Source of the DNA: Thermoplasmata archaeon | GTDB lineage: Archaea; Thermoplasmatota; Thermoplasmata; Methanomassiliicoccales; Methanomethylophilaceae | Assembly (NCBI GenBank): GCA_015063285.1 | Contig: SUST01000004.1 | Span: 78,561-142,560 of the forward strand | Direction of reading: 5' to 3' | Length of the DNA stretch: 64,000 nucleotides | Shown here: positions 26,290-35,861 of the stretch, in pieces | Layout: the number at the start of each line of letters is the position of its first letter | How positions within the stretch are numbered: position 1 is the stretch's first letter | Program-made: the position numbers and the translations under genes | Notes under the pieces: generated by a model | The model's database searches: none | The model's input: the letters and a program-made list of their open reading frames with translations, nothing else | Told to the model about the DNA's origin: nothing

Positions 26290-29200
26290 TTACTGATTCC
26301 TATCTGTAACTTCCTCTATTCTCTCTTCAACATCGAGGTAAAGGTCCTTCAATTTCTGTCTATAATCGTCTTTTGCATCCCACAATCCGCGTTCTATGGC
26401 CTCTTCCAAACGGTTGAGGATGTTCATCATCGCATACGGGTTGACATCCATCATCCATTCCTGCGTGCTCTTGTCGAAGAGATACTTATCCGCAATGCCC
26501 TCGTACATCCAGTCTTCGCCTATGTCCGATGTGGCATCCCAAGCCATGGTGAATTCCGTGAGGTTCGCCATCTCGCCGGCGCCGCGGTATCCGTGCTCCT
26601 TTAGTCCGTCGATGAATTTGGGATTCAGGATCTTGCTCCTGAACACGTAACGCAGTTCCTGCTGAGTGTCCCTGAGCTTGGACCTCTTGGGGTCCGAATC
26701 GTCGCCCATGAACGACATGAAATCCTTGTTCTTGCCATAGGCCCTCACGAATGCGTTCATGCCTCCGAGATATTCGTAGACATCGTCGCAGTCCAGAAGG
26801 TCAATCTCCCTGTCAGGCATGTTCTTGACAGTGATGGACACGCTGCTGAAGCGTCTCATGAACTCATCTTTGAGCTTTTCCCCGTAGTGGCCTTGGGAAT
26901 AACCGTTGCTGCACCAATCAAGATACACGTTCGCAAGGTCCTGGACGCTATCCCAAGTGCTGTTCTCAATCGCCATGTTAACTCCGGTACCGTATCCTCC
27001 GGGAGGGGCACCGAATATCCTTACCGCGTTGCGCCTGCGAGCCTCATCTGGAGACAGTCCGGATAATATGCCCTCGACCACATCCTTCCTCAGATTGGCG
27101 GCCAAGGCATTGTCCTCATCCTTCTCGTCCAGACCGGCCACCAGATTCACCGCCCTGTCGATGAGATCGATGAGGTTCGGGAAGGTGTCCCTGAACAATC
27201 CCGTAATGCTCACGGATACGTCCAGTCTAGGTCTTCCAAGCTCCGAAAGGGGAACTACTTCCAAGTCCACCACCTGTCCGCCTGTGCGTGCCCATATGGG
27301 CTTTACTCCCAGTAGCTACAGGATATAGGCGACGTCATCCCCTCCGGTTTTCATTATGTCCGTCGCCCAGATGACCATACCGATCTCTCTGGGGTATTCC
27401 CCTTTCTGATCCACATAGCGCTGGACCATCTGGTCCGCCATACGTTTACCTATCTCCCAAGCGGTGCGGGTAGGGACTATGTCCGGATCCAGCGAGAAGA
27501 AATTCCTTCCCATCGGAAGGATACCTGCGCTTCCGCGTGTAGGTGCACCGGAAGGTCCGGGCACGATATGCTCCCCTCTGAGGCCGTCGGCCATATGCGA
27601 GATCTCATCAGTCATCCTCTTGATGTTGGGTACAAGCGTTCCGCAGGCGTATTCCAAGCTCCTTTTCAGTTCATCGGTCGCTTTCCCGATGTGCGATAAC
27701 GTGCGCTCGAGGTCGTATCCGTCCTCCCGCATCCATTCTAGGAGGTCCATGAGCTCCCCGTCGATCCTATCGACGGCAACGGAGTTGAACTCTCCCGTAG
27801 AACATACGCCAGCAGGATCCTCCAGGGCCTTCTACATATCGACTCCCTGATTCTCTGCGAAGGCATCCCTGAGGGATCTGATGTCTCCGTTGTCTAGGCG
27901 CATCAATGAATAGAGTGCCTCGTCGAAATGGTGCCCTTCGGGTACCTTTCCGAGGATGTGGAGGTCTGATCTGATCAGTGCATCCTTCACCTCCGATATG
28001 TATTCGTGAAGCGGGATAATGTATTCCTCGAAACCTTCTGGACCGGGGTCGTTCTCATCTGTTATCCCGATGTCCTTCAGAAGATTGTTCCTCTTCGCTG
28101 TCTCGTACACATTGGCGACTGCCTGCGCCTTCCTCTGGGCGTTCGGGGTGCCCTTCAGCCTCAGCAGGTCCTGCAGTTGGACGTTTACCTCGTCTAGCTC
28201 GGGATAGGAATCCGCACGGGCCATCGTAGGAGGCATATGGCCGATCAGTACGGATTCGATCCTGCGCTTGCACTGTATTCCCTCTCCGGGGTCGTCTATA
28301 ATGTAGGGGTAGATGTTAGGGATGCAGTCCAGAACAACGTCCGGATCGCATTTTGCAGATAATCCGACGTTCTTCCCGGGGAGCCATTCGATGGTCCCGT
28401 GTGTCCCCATATGGAAGATTATGTCGGTCCTGAACGTCTCCTTCAGCCAACGGTAGTATGCAAGATACTGGTGCTGTGCGAACAGGATTGGGTCGTGGAT
28501 GTTCTGCTCCATCTTGTCGGCCCATCCTCTGAGCGGCTGGTATCCCACGAACACGTTGCCTTTGATGATACCTGGGACGATGATGTCATGTCTGTCGACG
28601 CATATCGATCCCGGGGGCTCTCCCCAGGCATCGATCATCTCCTTCTGATCCCATTCAGGGATGCGTATGAACTGACCTTTGTATTCCTTGTCCGGTATCA
28701 GGTCCACGGCCTTCTCTCTGAGAGCTTGTGATGACAGGTTGTCTAGATCGTTCGTGACTCCGTTCAGTATCTCATCGATCAGAGCCCTTCCGTCCGCAGG
28801 TACGTTATCGACGGTGTATCCCTCGGCCTCCAAGGTCTTCAGGATGTTAGCGACACTCTCCGGGGTGTCGAGTCCCGCGGCCCCGCCTATGTTCCCGGAA
28901 TCGGGGCGGTTCTGCCACATGAGGATGGCGACCCTCCTTTCGGATACGGGTTTGGAATGGAGGGCGCCCCAGTTCTTGGCCAATTTCACAAGATGACCGA
29001 TCCTCTCCGGTATCGGATGGTAGCGGGCGGTTCCGTCAGTTTTGGACTTGTAGGCTACCGGTACGCTGACGATGCACCCTTCCAGCTCAGGATAGATGAC
29101 GTTCATCTGCATGTCCTTTTTGGATAGACCGATCTTATCGTCCTCGAAGTCGTGATATGCCCCTTGGACGGAGATTCCGAACACAAGGGGAACGTTCAGC

Positions 29201-30033
29201 TCGTTGCGGTAGAAGTTCCATTCGTCGAGACATCTGTCGTGCCCATGTCCGTCTATGGCCAATCTTGAAACAGATATTATGCATGATACCAACGGTTTTC
29301 CGTTCTCGGTCATGTAGTTGCGCAGAACGGAATCCACCTCATTCGTCAGATCCTTGTTGAAACTGGAGCAGAATATGGGGATGACGTTCATGCCCTGTCT
29401 CTCGATCTCGTCAGTTATGGCGTCGATATGCTCCGTGGTGCCGTATATCCAATTGTTAGTGGGGAATACGAGGCCTAACGTCATCTTCTTTGGATCCAGA
29501 GTCTTGAGATAATCCTCTTTGGAGATTTCCGTATCCATGCCGCGATGGTAGATCCCATGAGGTCTGTGGACGATCGGAGGATCAGGGAATCTATCGCAGA
29601 ATCCAAGCCTGTACATGGCCCACCATATGATCCCTCTGTCATTTTCGGGACATCTGTCCTTCACATAGGAATACAGTTCACGATATTCCTCGTCCGTTCC
29701 TTTGAATAGAGGTCTGGCCAGAAGATTCATCTCCGGATTTCCGGAGAATACTGCAGGGAACCCCTTCACATTCTTCAGAACATCCTCGTAGCGGTCCCAT
29801 TTCTTGAAACGATAGAGGTCCCCCATCCCTCTGACGTAGATGAAATCGGCCTGTTGTGTGCGCTGAATGAGGTCATGGTAGACCAGAACATCCTCGTCGG
29901 CATCATCGGCGTAGATCCCGTAGAATTCCACATCCAAACCCAGGTCCTCTCCGAGCTTCTCGGCGGTGCTCTGGAGCTGATCGGGCTCGTTCTCCAGAAT
30001 GGAGATGAATACCATGCGGAATACCCTGGGCAT
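26290..30033 (-). CDS. cobN: CobN-type metal chelatase subunit with two in-frame TAG codons
   Basis: One continuous frame of 1247 codons interrupted only by TAG at codons 734 (27832-27834) and 906 (27316-27318). No frameshift is present, and CobN family sequence continues through both: upstream LGLVFPTNNW, FHMGTHGTIEWLPGKNVGLS and IGHMPPT; downstream LLGVKPIWARTGG, LGRPRLDVSVSITGLFRDTFPNLI and GAPPGGYGTGVN. Total length equals normal CobN. At codon 906 related proteins usually have Tyr (LYLLGVRP-like). Pyrrolysine insertion is the simplest explanation in this order. CobN is the large subunit of cobaltochelatase; archaeal members beside FecCD-type importers may act in corrinoid or other metal handling. 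TATA (30056-30063) implies a leaderless mRNA. Pairs with the flavodoxin gene. Confidence 0.88.
27316..27318 (-). other. In-frame TAG, second in cobN
   Basis: Lies between AYIL and LLGVKPIW, a position normally held by Tyr. The next stop in frame is the natural TAA at 26290. Read as pyrrolysine by inference. Confidence 0.75.
27832..27834 (-). other. In-frame TAG, first in cobN
   Basis: Lies between NQGVDM and KALEDPAG. The frame then runs open for 171 codons to the second TAG. Read as pyrrolysine by inference. Confidence 0.75.
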
Positions 30034-30035
30034 CA

Positions 30036-30056
30036 GGTAGGAGATATCATCCTACC
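30036..30056 (-). promoter_or_regulatory. Palindromic operator before cobN
   Basis: GGTAGGA-N7-TCCTACC, perfect 7-bp arms, between a minus-strand TATA-like CAATATAG (30056-30063) and the leaderless start at 30033. Its GGA-N7-TCC core matches the palindromes at 5681, 21789 and 24842. Confidence 0.6.
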
Positions 30057-30179
30057 TATATTGCTTATCCTTGTTCTAGCAATATTATGCTGATAATCTG
30101 TCGAGAAGACAAGTTGTTTTAATACCGACTTATTTGTTCGAGAATAGACTTTATTATTCCGTTCGTCATTATGACCTGC

Positions 30180-30863
30180 ATGGCAAAGAACGAGATGAAG
30201 GAAAGTCTCGCAGAGAAGACAAGGATCTACATCGATGCGCATCCCAGTGTCAAGGATTGCGTGGCCAAGGGACTGATCAACTATTCGTCCCTGGCCAGGA
30301 TGATCATGAAGGATATTGATGTAGATAATGAGGAGGCTGTGATGATCGCATGCCGCAGGTATGCATCGAAGCTCAATGTCACCACGGATCACGAGCTCAA
30401 CATCCTCAAGGTCCTGAAGGACAGCAGGCTGGAGATGAGAACGAAGACCTGTATCGTCACTGCGAAGAACGATTGGTCCGTTCTCCACAAGATGGACAAT
30501 CTGTTCAAGGACCTCTGGAACGAGAATTCCATCATGCAGTGCGTCCAGTCCGCCTCGGCTGTGACCATCATCGCCGACAGGATGCTCAAGGACAGGATCA
30601 CCGACACCGTAGGAAGGTTCAACATCATCAAGATCAGGGAGAATCTCGTTGAGATCGCCGTGAAGTCCCCCGAGCTCATCGTGGACACAAGCGGAGTCAT
30701 AGCCTATCTGATCACCAACCTCTCGGATGCGGGAATCAACATCGAGGAGACCGTCAGCTGCCATACCGATACGATATTCATTGTTGCGGAGAGCGACATG
30801 ATCAACGCCTATTCCGTGTTGACCAAGTGCATACAGTCGGCAGAAGCTACGGCAAGGGACTGA
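30180..30863 (+). CDS. ACT-domain regulatory protein
   Basis: 227 residues. The N-terminal part holds a helical region with CVAKGLINYSSLARMI, a stretch shared by small archaeal ACT proteins, and the C-terminus has ACT-like strands and helices (VDTSGVIAYLITNLSDAGINIEET, TIFIVAESDMINAYSVL). ACT domains bind amino acids and control enzymes or transcription; the ligand is not visible. The ATG at 30180 lies 26 bases after TTTATTATT (30150-30158), suggesting a leaderless mRNA; another ATG at 30171 would add three residues. Its stop is 4 bases before the pseudouridine synthase, so they are co-transcribed. Confidence 0.7.
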   Translation: MAKNEMKESLAEKTRIYIDAHPSVKDCVAKGLINYSSLARMIMKDIDVDNEEAVMIACRRYASKLNVTTDHELNILKVLKDSRLEMRTKTCIVTAKNDWSVLHKMDNLFKDLWNENSIMQCVQSASAVTIIADRMLKDRITDTVGRFNIIKIRENLVEIAVKSPELIVDTSGVIAYLITNLSDAGINIEETVSCHTDTIFIVAESDMINAYSVLTKCIQSAEATARD

Positions 30864-30867
30864 TCCT

Positions 30868-31575
30868 TTGTCTGAGGGAACGCGTCTCAACAAATACATC
30901 AGTGAGGCCGGCGTGGCCTCCCGCAGAGCTGCCGACAGGCTCATCGAGGAAGGCAGGGTGACCATAAACGGGAAGCCCGCTGTGGTGGGCGACAGGGTGT
31001 ACGAGGACGACATCGTCGCAGTGGACGGAAAGAACATCACCATAGAGGAAGAGGACATCATCCTGGCGTTCAACAAGCCCCGCGGGATTACCTGCACCTC
31101 CAACCCTGACGACAAGGACAACGTCATCGATTTCATCGGCTATCCCAAGAGGATATACTCCGTCGGAAGGCTGGACAAGGATTCACAAGGTCTTTTGCTC
31201 ATGACCAACAACGGTGAGCTGGCCAATCAGATCATGCGCTCCAGGGGGGAGCATGAGAAGGAATACATCGTGACCGTGGACAAACCGGTAACCAAAGCTT
31301 TCATCAAGGGGATGTCCAATGGGGTACCCATCCTGGAGGACAGGATAACGAAGAAGTGCTTCGTCGAGATGACCGGAGAATGCGAGTTCAGGATAATCCT
31401 GAAGCAAGGTCTTAACAGGCAGATACGTCGTATGTGCGAGTACTTCGGTTACGACGTGGTCAGGCTCGAGCGTATCAGGGTGATGAACATCGAGCTCGGT
31501 AAACTGAAAGAGGGGCGTTACAGAAACATCACTAAGCAGGAACGCGAGGAATTATTCAGAGAATTGGGGTTGTAA
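30868..31575 (+). CDS. RsuA/RluB/RluF-family pseudouridine synthase
   Basis: 235 residues: an S4 RNA-binding domain (about 1-60, RLNKYISEAGVASRRAADRLIEEGRVTING begins it) and a catalytic domain with the active-site aspartate in SVGRLDKDSQGLLLMTNNG and the family block GLNRQIRRMCEYFGYDVVRLERIR. It changes uridine to pseudouridine in rRNA; closest in look to RluF/RluB. The start codon is TTG, 4 bases after the ACT gene. This family is mainly bacterial and rare in archaea, so transfer from a bacterium is likely. Confidence 0.88.
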   Translation: MSEGTRLNKYISEAGVASRRAADRLIEEGRVTINGKPAVVGDRVYEDDIVAVDGKNITIEEEDIILAFNKPRGITCTSNPDDKDNVIDFIGYPKRIYSVGRLDKDSQGLLLMTNNGELANQIMRSRGEHEKEYIVTVDKPVTKAFIKGMSNGVPILEDRITKKCFVEMTGECEFRIILKQGLNRQIRRMCEYFGYDVVRLERIRVMNIELGKLKEGRYRNITKQEREELFRELGL

Positions 31576-31576
31576 T

Positions 31577-32092
31577 ATGGTAATGATAGGTTCGCCAATA
31601 AGCAGATTGTCTCCAGAGGTCTATGCATTGTATGATTATTCCTTCTCGAAAGAGGAGAAGATCCCCGCGGCCAATCTCAAAAGGGCCATGGAGAAAGGGG
31701 CGGTCCTCAACGTGTTCAATGAATCCTGGAGGTTCATCGGCTTCACTTTTTCATTCATCGACGGCGATAAGATGTTCCTCGTCTATTTCGCCACCAAGCC
31801 TGAACTCAGAGGTAAGGGATTCGGCAGCCAGATATTGGATGAGATGCGCTACATGTATCCGGACAAGCGCATCTTCCTGGTTACGGAGATCAAGGATCCC
31901 GAGGCCCCTGACTACGATCTCAGGGTGAGGAGGCAGAACTACTATCTCCGCAACGGATGCAAGGAGACCGGGATCAGGGTCCTTTCAGACGACGTGTGGT
32001 TCGACACGATGTTCGTCAAGGGGGAGCTTACCGAACAGGAGATGGTGGACACCATCCGCCTGTATGAGGACATTCATAACGGCAGGGTTTGA
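31577..32092 (+). CDS. GNAT-family acetyltransferase
   Basis: 171 residues. The acetyl-CoA loop is PELRGKGFGSQILDEMR (motif A, about residues 76-92), preceded by the strand KMFLVYFAT and followed by RIFLVTEIKDPEAPDYDLRVRRQNYYLRNGCKE, the usual end of GNAT folds. The substrate is unknown. It starts one base after the pseudouridine synthase stop, so the two belong to one transcript with the ACT gene. Enzymes with this C-terminal pattern often act on small molecules or drugs rather than proteins, but that is only a tendency. Confidence 0.8.
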   Translation: MVMIGSPISRLSPEVYALYDYSFSKEEKIPAANLKRAMEKGAVLNVFNESWRFIGFTFSFIDGDKMFLVYFATKPELRGKGFGSQILDEMRYMYPDKRIFLVTEIKDPEAPDYDLRVRRQNYYLRNGCKETGIRVLSDDVWFDTMFVKGELTEQEMVDTIRLYEDIHNGRV

Positions 32093-32136
32093 CGGGACAG
32101 GCATAGCATCATAAACCTGTTGGGAAATCATCTCTC

Positions 32137-32907
32137 ATGGCGTTCGATGGAAGGGCAAGCATCGTCGAGATCGACGAGGAAGAGAAAACGGTCATTTTCG
32201 ATATCTACAGGTTCAAGAAGATAACAGGGACCAAGGTCGGGCCGATCCTCGGCATGAGCGAATTCTCCACTCCTTTCAAGGTCGCATGCGAACTTGCCGG
32301 ATTATATCCCGGGGACAAGCCCAACAAGTACATCGATGCTGGGAACATCCTGGAACCGGTCCTGAGGGAATATCTTGCGGCCAGGCCGACCATTTTGAAG
32401 GAATGCCTCGGGCTCTCTGAAGGCCAGAAGGTAGGCGTGGAGGAACCTGTTGCCAAAGAGAAGTGCGGGTATGACCATTTCCATGACAACAAGGTCTTCG
32501 GAGGACTCGTGGACGGCTATATCCAAGTCGACGGGGTCAGAGATACGATCCTGGAGATCAAGACCTCTCACGACATGGATAAGTGGAGGGATGAGAACGG
32601 GGGTTTCACGAACATCCCCATGACATACATGCTCCAGGCATCACTGTATGCCGAACTCTCCAATCTTGACAGGATAGTCTTCCTTGTCGGTTTTCTCGAG
32701 GAGAAGGATTACGACCGTCCCAAGCAGTGGGTGCCGACACCTGACAACACGAAGGTCATCGTTGTTCCGAAACTGGACATGACAGAGTACATGAAGCAGT
32801 GCGAGGATTGGTACAACGAGTACATCAAGGGCGGATACACCCCTGAGTGGACCGATAAGGACGAAGAGGTTCTGAAATACCTCAAAGCCTACAAACCGAA
32901 GAGATGA
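32137..32907 (+). CDS. YqaJ-like PD-(D/E)XK nuclease
   Basis: 256 residues. The core is KVFGGLVDGYIQVDGVRDTI then LEIKTSHD, giving the Asp and Glu-x-Lys of the PD-(D/E)XK fold at about residues 128-150; MTYMLQASLYAEL is the helix typical of phage YqaJ/lambda-type exonucleases. A conserved N-terminal ITGTKVGPILGMSEFSTPFK block matches the same family. These enzymes degrade DNA ends for recombination. No phage genes lie nearby, so it is a stray, virus-derived or repair gene. The ATG follows a TATA-like CATAAA about 30 bases upstream. The convergent permease gene begins 3 bases after its stop. Confidence 0.75.
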   Translation: MAFDGRASIVEIDEEEKTVIFDIYRFKKITGTKVGPILGMSEFSTPFKVACELAGLYPGDKPNKYIDAGNILEPVLREYLAARPTILKECLGLSEGQKVGVEEPVAKEKCGYDHFHDNKVFGGLVDGYIQVDGVRDTILEIKTSHDMDKWRDENGGFTNIPMTYMLQASLYAELSNLDRIVFLVGFLEEKDYDRPKQWVPTPDNTKVIVVPKLDMTEYMKQCEDWYNEYIKGGYTPEWTDKDEEVLKYLKAYKPKR

Positions 32908-32910
32908 ATC

Positions 32911-34032
32911 TCAATTGAACAGGTAGTAGGTCGGTATCAATACCGCCAGCATCACAATGTTTACGAGGAGGAAGATTTTCAGATACGACAGTATCGATGA
33001 ATCCTCTTCCTGAAGATAGAATTTCAAAGAAATGATGCTGGCCATCGAGGCTATGGGGGTACCGAAACCTCCTATGTCCGCACCTACGAGTACCGCACCC
33101 CAATCCGATGTGAAAGGCTGCAGAAGGATGGTGGAAGGCACGTTGCTGGTGAATTGGGATGTCAGCACCGTTGTGAGCATAGGGTCCCAGGCCATCAGGT
33201 CGCTGATCAGGCTGTGAACGCTCTCCATATTCGTGAGTCCGTTCGCGAATATGAACAGGAAGAAGAAGATGAACAGTATGCTGTAGTTCACCTTCACGAA
33301 TATCTTTGGCATCATGATCAGGAAGGCGACAATGAAGATGATTAGCGTGATGTAGAAAGGTATCAGGTCGATGACCGTTATTATCGCCAGGGTGAAAAGT
33401 GCGATCAATACGAACACTACCCTTTTGTCCTTGATCTCATCGTTGTTCTGTATCCTCGAGTCCAGCGGCATGTTCTTGATCAGCATGGTCATGATCAGGA
33501 GTGCTATCGCGCCTATCGCCACTATCGGGATTAGTTTCATCTCGTATTCCCAAAGATCGAAATCGTACAGATCGTGCAGGTTGAAGATGTAAAGGTTATG
33601 GGGATTGCCGAAGGGTGTGAGGTAGCTGCCGACGTTTGCTGCCACTGTCTGCAGGACGACCACAACGATCATCATCCTCTTCATATCAGCCATCCCGAGG
33701 ATGGCGATCGCCAGCGGAACGAATGTCAGCAGGGAGACATCGTTGGAGAAAAGCATGGCGCAGAAGAAGGGTAAAAGGATCAGGACCAGGCATAGCGCCC
33801 TTGTGGTCTTGATGTTTGATAGTGCAAGCTGGGCCATCTTGTTCAATGCGTTGCATTCCCTCAATCCCGCTACGATCAAGAGAAAGAGGAGCAGTGTGCA
33901 GATCGTTTCCAGAATCCTGTCGTACTTGTACGACATCACCGTGTCGAAGGGGACCAGGAACAGCGAGATCAACGCTAAAAACGCGGATATCACGAGTAGG
34001 TAATCTTTTTTGACGAAACCTATGATATCCAT
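32911..34032 (-). CDS. SLC13/ArsB-like anion permease
   Basis: 373 residues and about ten membrane helices. The C-terminal half carries FTSNVPSTILLQPFTSDW and GADIGGFGTPIASMASIISLKFY, the asparagine-proline and glycine-rich loops of the ion transporter superfamily (CitMHS, ArsB, NhaD). The N-terminal half has the matching FFCAMLFSNDVSLLTFVPLAI. The substrate may be a dicarboxylate, arsenite or Na+/H+; I cannot choose. It has its own promoter and is divergent from the Na/Pi cotransporter, with a shared 155-base region holding an inverted repeat. Confidence 0.8.
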   Translation of the reverse strand: MDIIGFVKKDYLLVISAFLALISLFLVPFDTVMSYKYDRILETICTLLLFLLIVAGLRECNALNKMAQLALSNIKTTRALCLVLILLPFFCAMLFSNDVSLLTFVPLAIAILGMADMKRMMIVVVVLQTVAANVGSYLTPFGNPHNLYIFNLHDLYDFDLWEYEMKLIPIVAIGAIALLIMTMLIKNMPLDSRIQNNDEIKDKRVVFVLIALFTLAIITVIDLIPFYITLIIFIVAFLIMMPKIFVKVNYSILFIFFFLFIFANGLTNMESVHSLISDLMAWDPMLTTVLTSQFTSNVPSTILLQPFTSDWGAVLVGADIGGFGTPIASMASIISLKFYLQEEDSSILSYLKIFLLVNIVMLAVLIPTYYLFN

Positions 34033-34064
34033 ATACGGTTGAATGATACAACCATTATAACGGT

Positions 34065-34096
34065 GTTGTCGTCAGTTGAGTCGACTATCAGACAAC
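34065..34096. promoter_or_regulatory. Inverted repeat between two transporter genes
   Basis: GTTGTC (34065-34070) and GACAAC (34091-34096) flank a small AGTCGACT palindrome. The left half reads TTGTCGTCA, a motif that appears again, twice in opposite directions, before the gene at 43215-45830. Confidence 0.4.
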
Positions 34097-34187
34097 CGAT
34101 AGATTCAACCATTTGCGGAAATCATTTTAATGCTTAATCGATACGACTTTCTGTAGAGGAACGAAGAATCACCCTGGAGGATTGTTT

Positions 34188-35861
34188 TTGGACGATTTGT
34201 TGATCGCGACAGCAGTACTGACCTTGCTCGCCGGAGTGGGCGTCTTCCTCACCGCATGCATAATGCTCAGTTCCAATCTAGAGTCCCTTAGCAGCGGCAA
34301 ACTCAAGAAGATGTTCGCGAAGGCATCTAAGAGCAAACTTTACGGTGTCGGTATCGGTACAGTAGGTACCGCGGCGATCCAGAGTTCCGGAGCGATGACC
34401 GTCATGGTCATCGGATTCGTCAATGCGGGAATCATGACATTACCGCTGGCGGCCACCATCATATACGGTGCCAACATCGGTACCACCATAACCGCTCAGA
34501 TAGCCGCAATTGGAATGTTCAATGACGACACATTATCCCTTTCTGTCATCTTCGCCGCTCTGGCAGGTATCGGGGCGTTCGTCATGGCATTCTCCAAAAA
34601 AGAGAAAACCAAGGTTTGGGGCGGTGTTATAGCAGGTTTCGGTCTTCTCTTCGTCGGTTTGATGATGATGGCCACATCCATGGAAGACTTCGCCAAACTC
34701 CCTGAGGTCGTAGAATTCCTTTCCAGCATCCACAACATCTTCCTCGTTCTTCTGATCGGTATCCTTTTGACAGCCTTGGTCCAGAGTTCATCGGTCGTGA
34801 CCACTCTGGCGATCACAATGGTCGTTAGCGGATTGATTGATCTCGAACAGGGTATTTATCTGACCCTGGGTTCAAACATCGGTTCATGTATAGTTGCTAT
34901 CCTGGCAGGATTCTCGGGCGGAAGGAATGCCAAGCGTACCGCGGTTATCCATCTATTGTTCAACGTGTTCGGAGTGACACTATTCGTAGTAGCCGACATG
35001 TTCTTAGGAATATTCGGTATAGAATATGCAGAGATATTCCAGACCATATTCCCCGATGTGCCTTCAACGCAGCTCGCGATGTTCCATACCGTGTTCAACG
35101 TCATCACTGTGATCATAATGCTCCCGCTGACCGGATTGCTCATCAAACTGGTCATGAAGATCGTTCCCGAGAAGGAAGGGGAGAAGGAAGAGGAGTTCAA
35201 ACCCAGGCTCTACTTCATCAACGAGTATATGCTCAGAACGCCCCCCATGGCCGTTCAGCAGGTAATGAAGGAGGTAGTGAACATGTCGCATATTGCCATG
35301 GACAACTACCGTACGGCATGCCACATGATACGTACCATGGACTTCGAGGAAATGGACAAATTCTGCAATAACGAATAGGAGCTGAATTATCTGAACAAGG
35401 AGATCGCCAGATTCCTGGTCAAGCTGTCGGAAAACCAGCTTTCAGAGAGGGATCAGATCTATGTCTCCACAGTCTACCATACAATTTCTGATTTGGAGCG
35501 TATCGGGGATTATTCCAAGAATATAATGGAATATGCTCAGAAGCTCAAGGAACAAGGAAACACCTTCTCCGAGGTAGCCTTGAAGGAGACCATGGTCATG
35601 GAATCGCTGATCGAGCAGCTCTATGAGAAGATCGAGATCGCCTACACGGAGACCAACGAGGCCGCATTGGAGGCAGCATATGATATCGAAGAGAACATCG
35701 ACATCATCACTGAATCCATGGCGGAGAACCATGTAAAGAGGCTCAATGAGGGCGTCTGCACATTGGATGTCGGTTCCGAATTCCTCGCAATGACGTCGGA
35801 TTCCGAGAGGGTAGCCGACCATCTTATCAACATGGGAAAGGTCATCAGGCTGTATTCCTGA
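34188..35861 (+). CDS. Na/Pi cotransporter with PhoU-like tail and one in-frame TAG
   Basis: 557 codons with TAG at codon 397 (35376-35378) and no frameshift. The N-terminal 330 residues are NptA/NPT2-type repeats: GVGIGTVGTAAIQSSGAMTVMVIGF and ALVQSSSVVTTLAITMV carry the paired Q-S-S motifs. The C-terminal 200 are PhoU-like helices, and this domain spans the TAG: METAC-like helix before it, and NKEIARFLVKLSENQLSERD then DLERIGDYSKNIMEYAQKL after it. Translation ending at the TAG would remove most of the PhoU part. Start is TTG at 34188, 7 bases after GGAGG; the TTG at 34182 is too close. Imports phosphate with sodium, or regulates by PhoU. Confidence 0.87.
35376..35378 (+). other. In-frame TAG in Na/Pi cotransporter gene
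   Basis: Lies between DKFCNNE and ELNYLNKEIARF. The frame stays open for 160 codons more and keeps PhoU-type sequence to a TGA at 35859. Read as pyrrolysine by inference. Confidence 0.75.

Noticed and set aside
26290..30033. Three separate genes or a decayed cobN
   Set aside because: All three parts share one frame, the only interruptions are TAG, there is no frameshift, and conserved sequence crosses both TAG sites. Decay would be expected to show mixed stops and frameshifts.
35493..35861. Independent PhoU gene downstream of the cotransporter
   Set aside because: It is in frame with the upstream gene, with no ribosome site or promoter in between, and PhoU-type sequence begins before the TAG.
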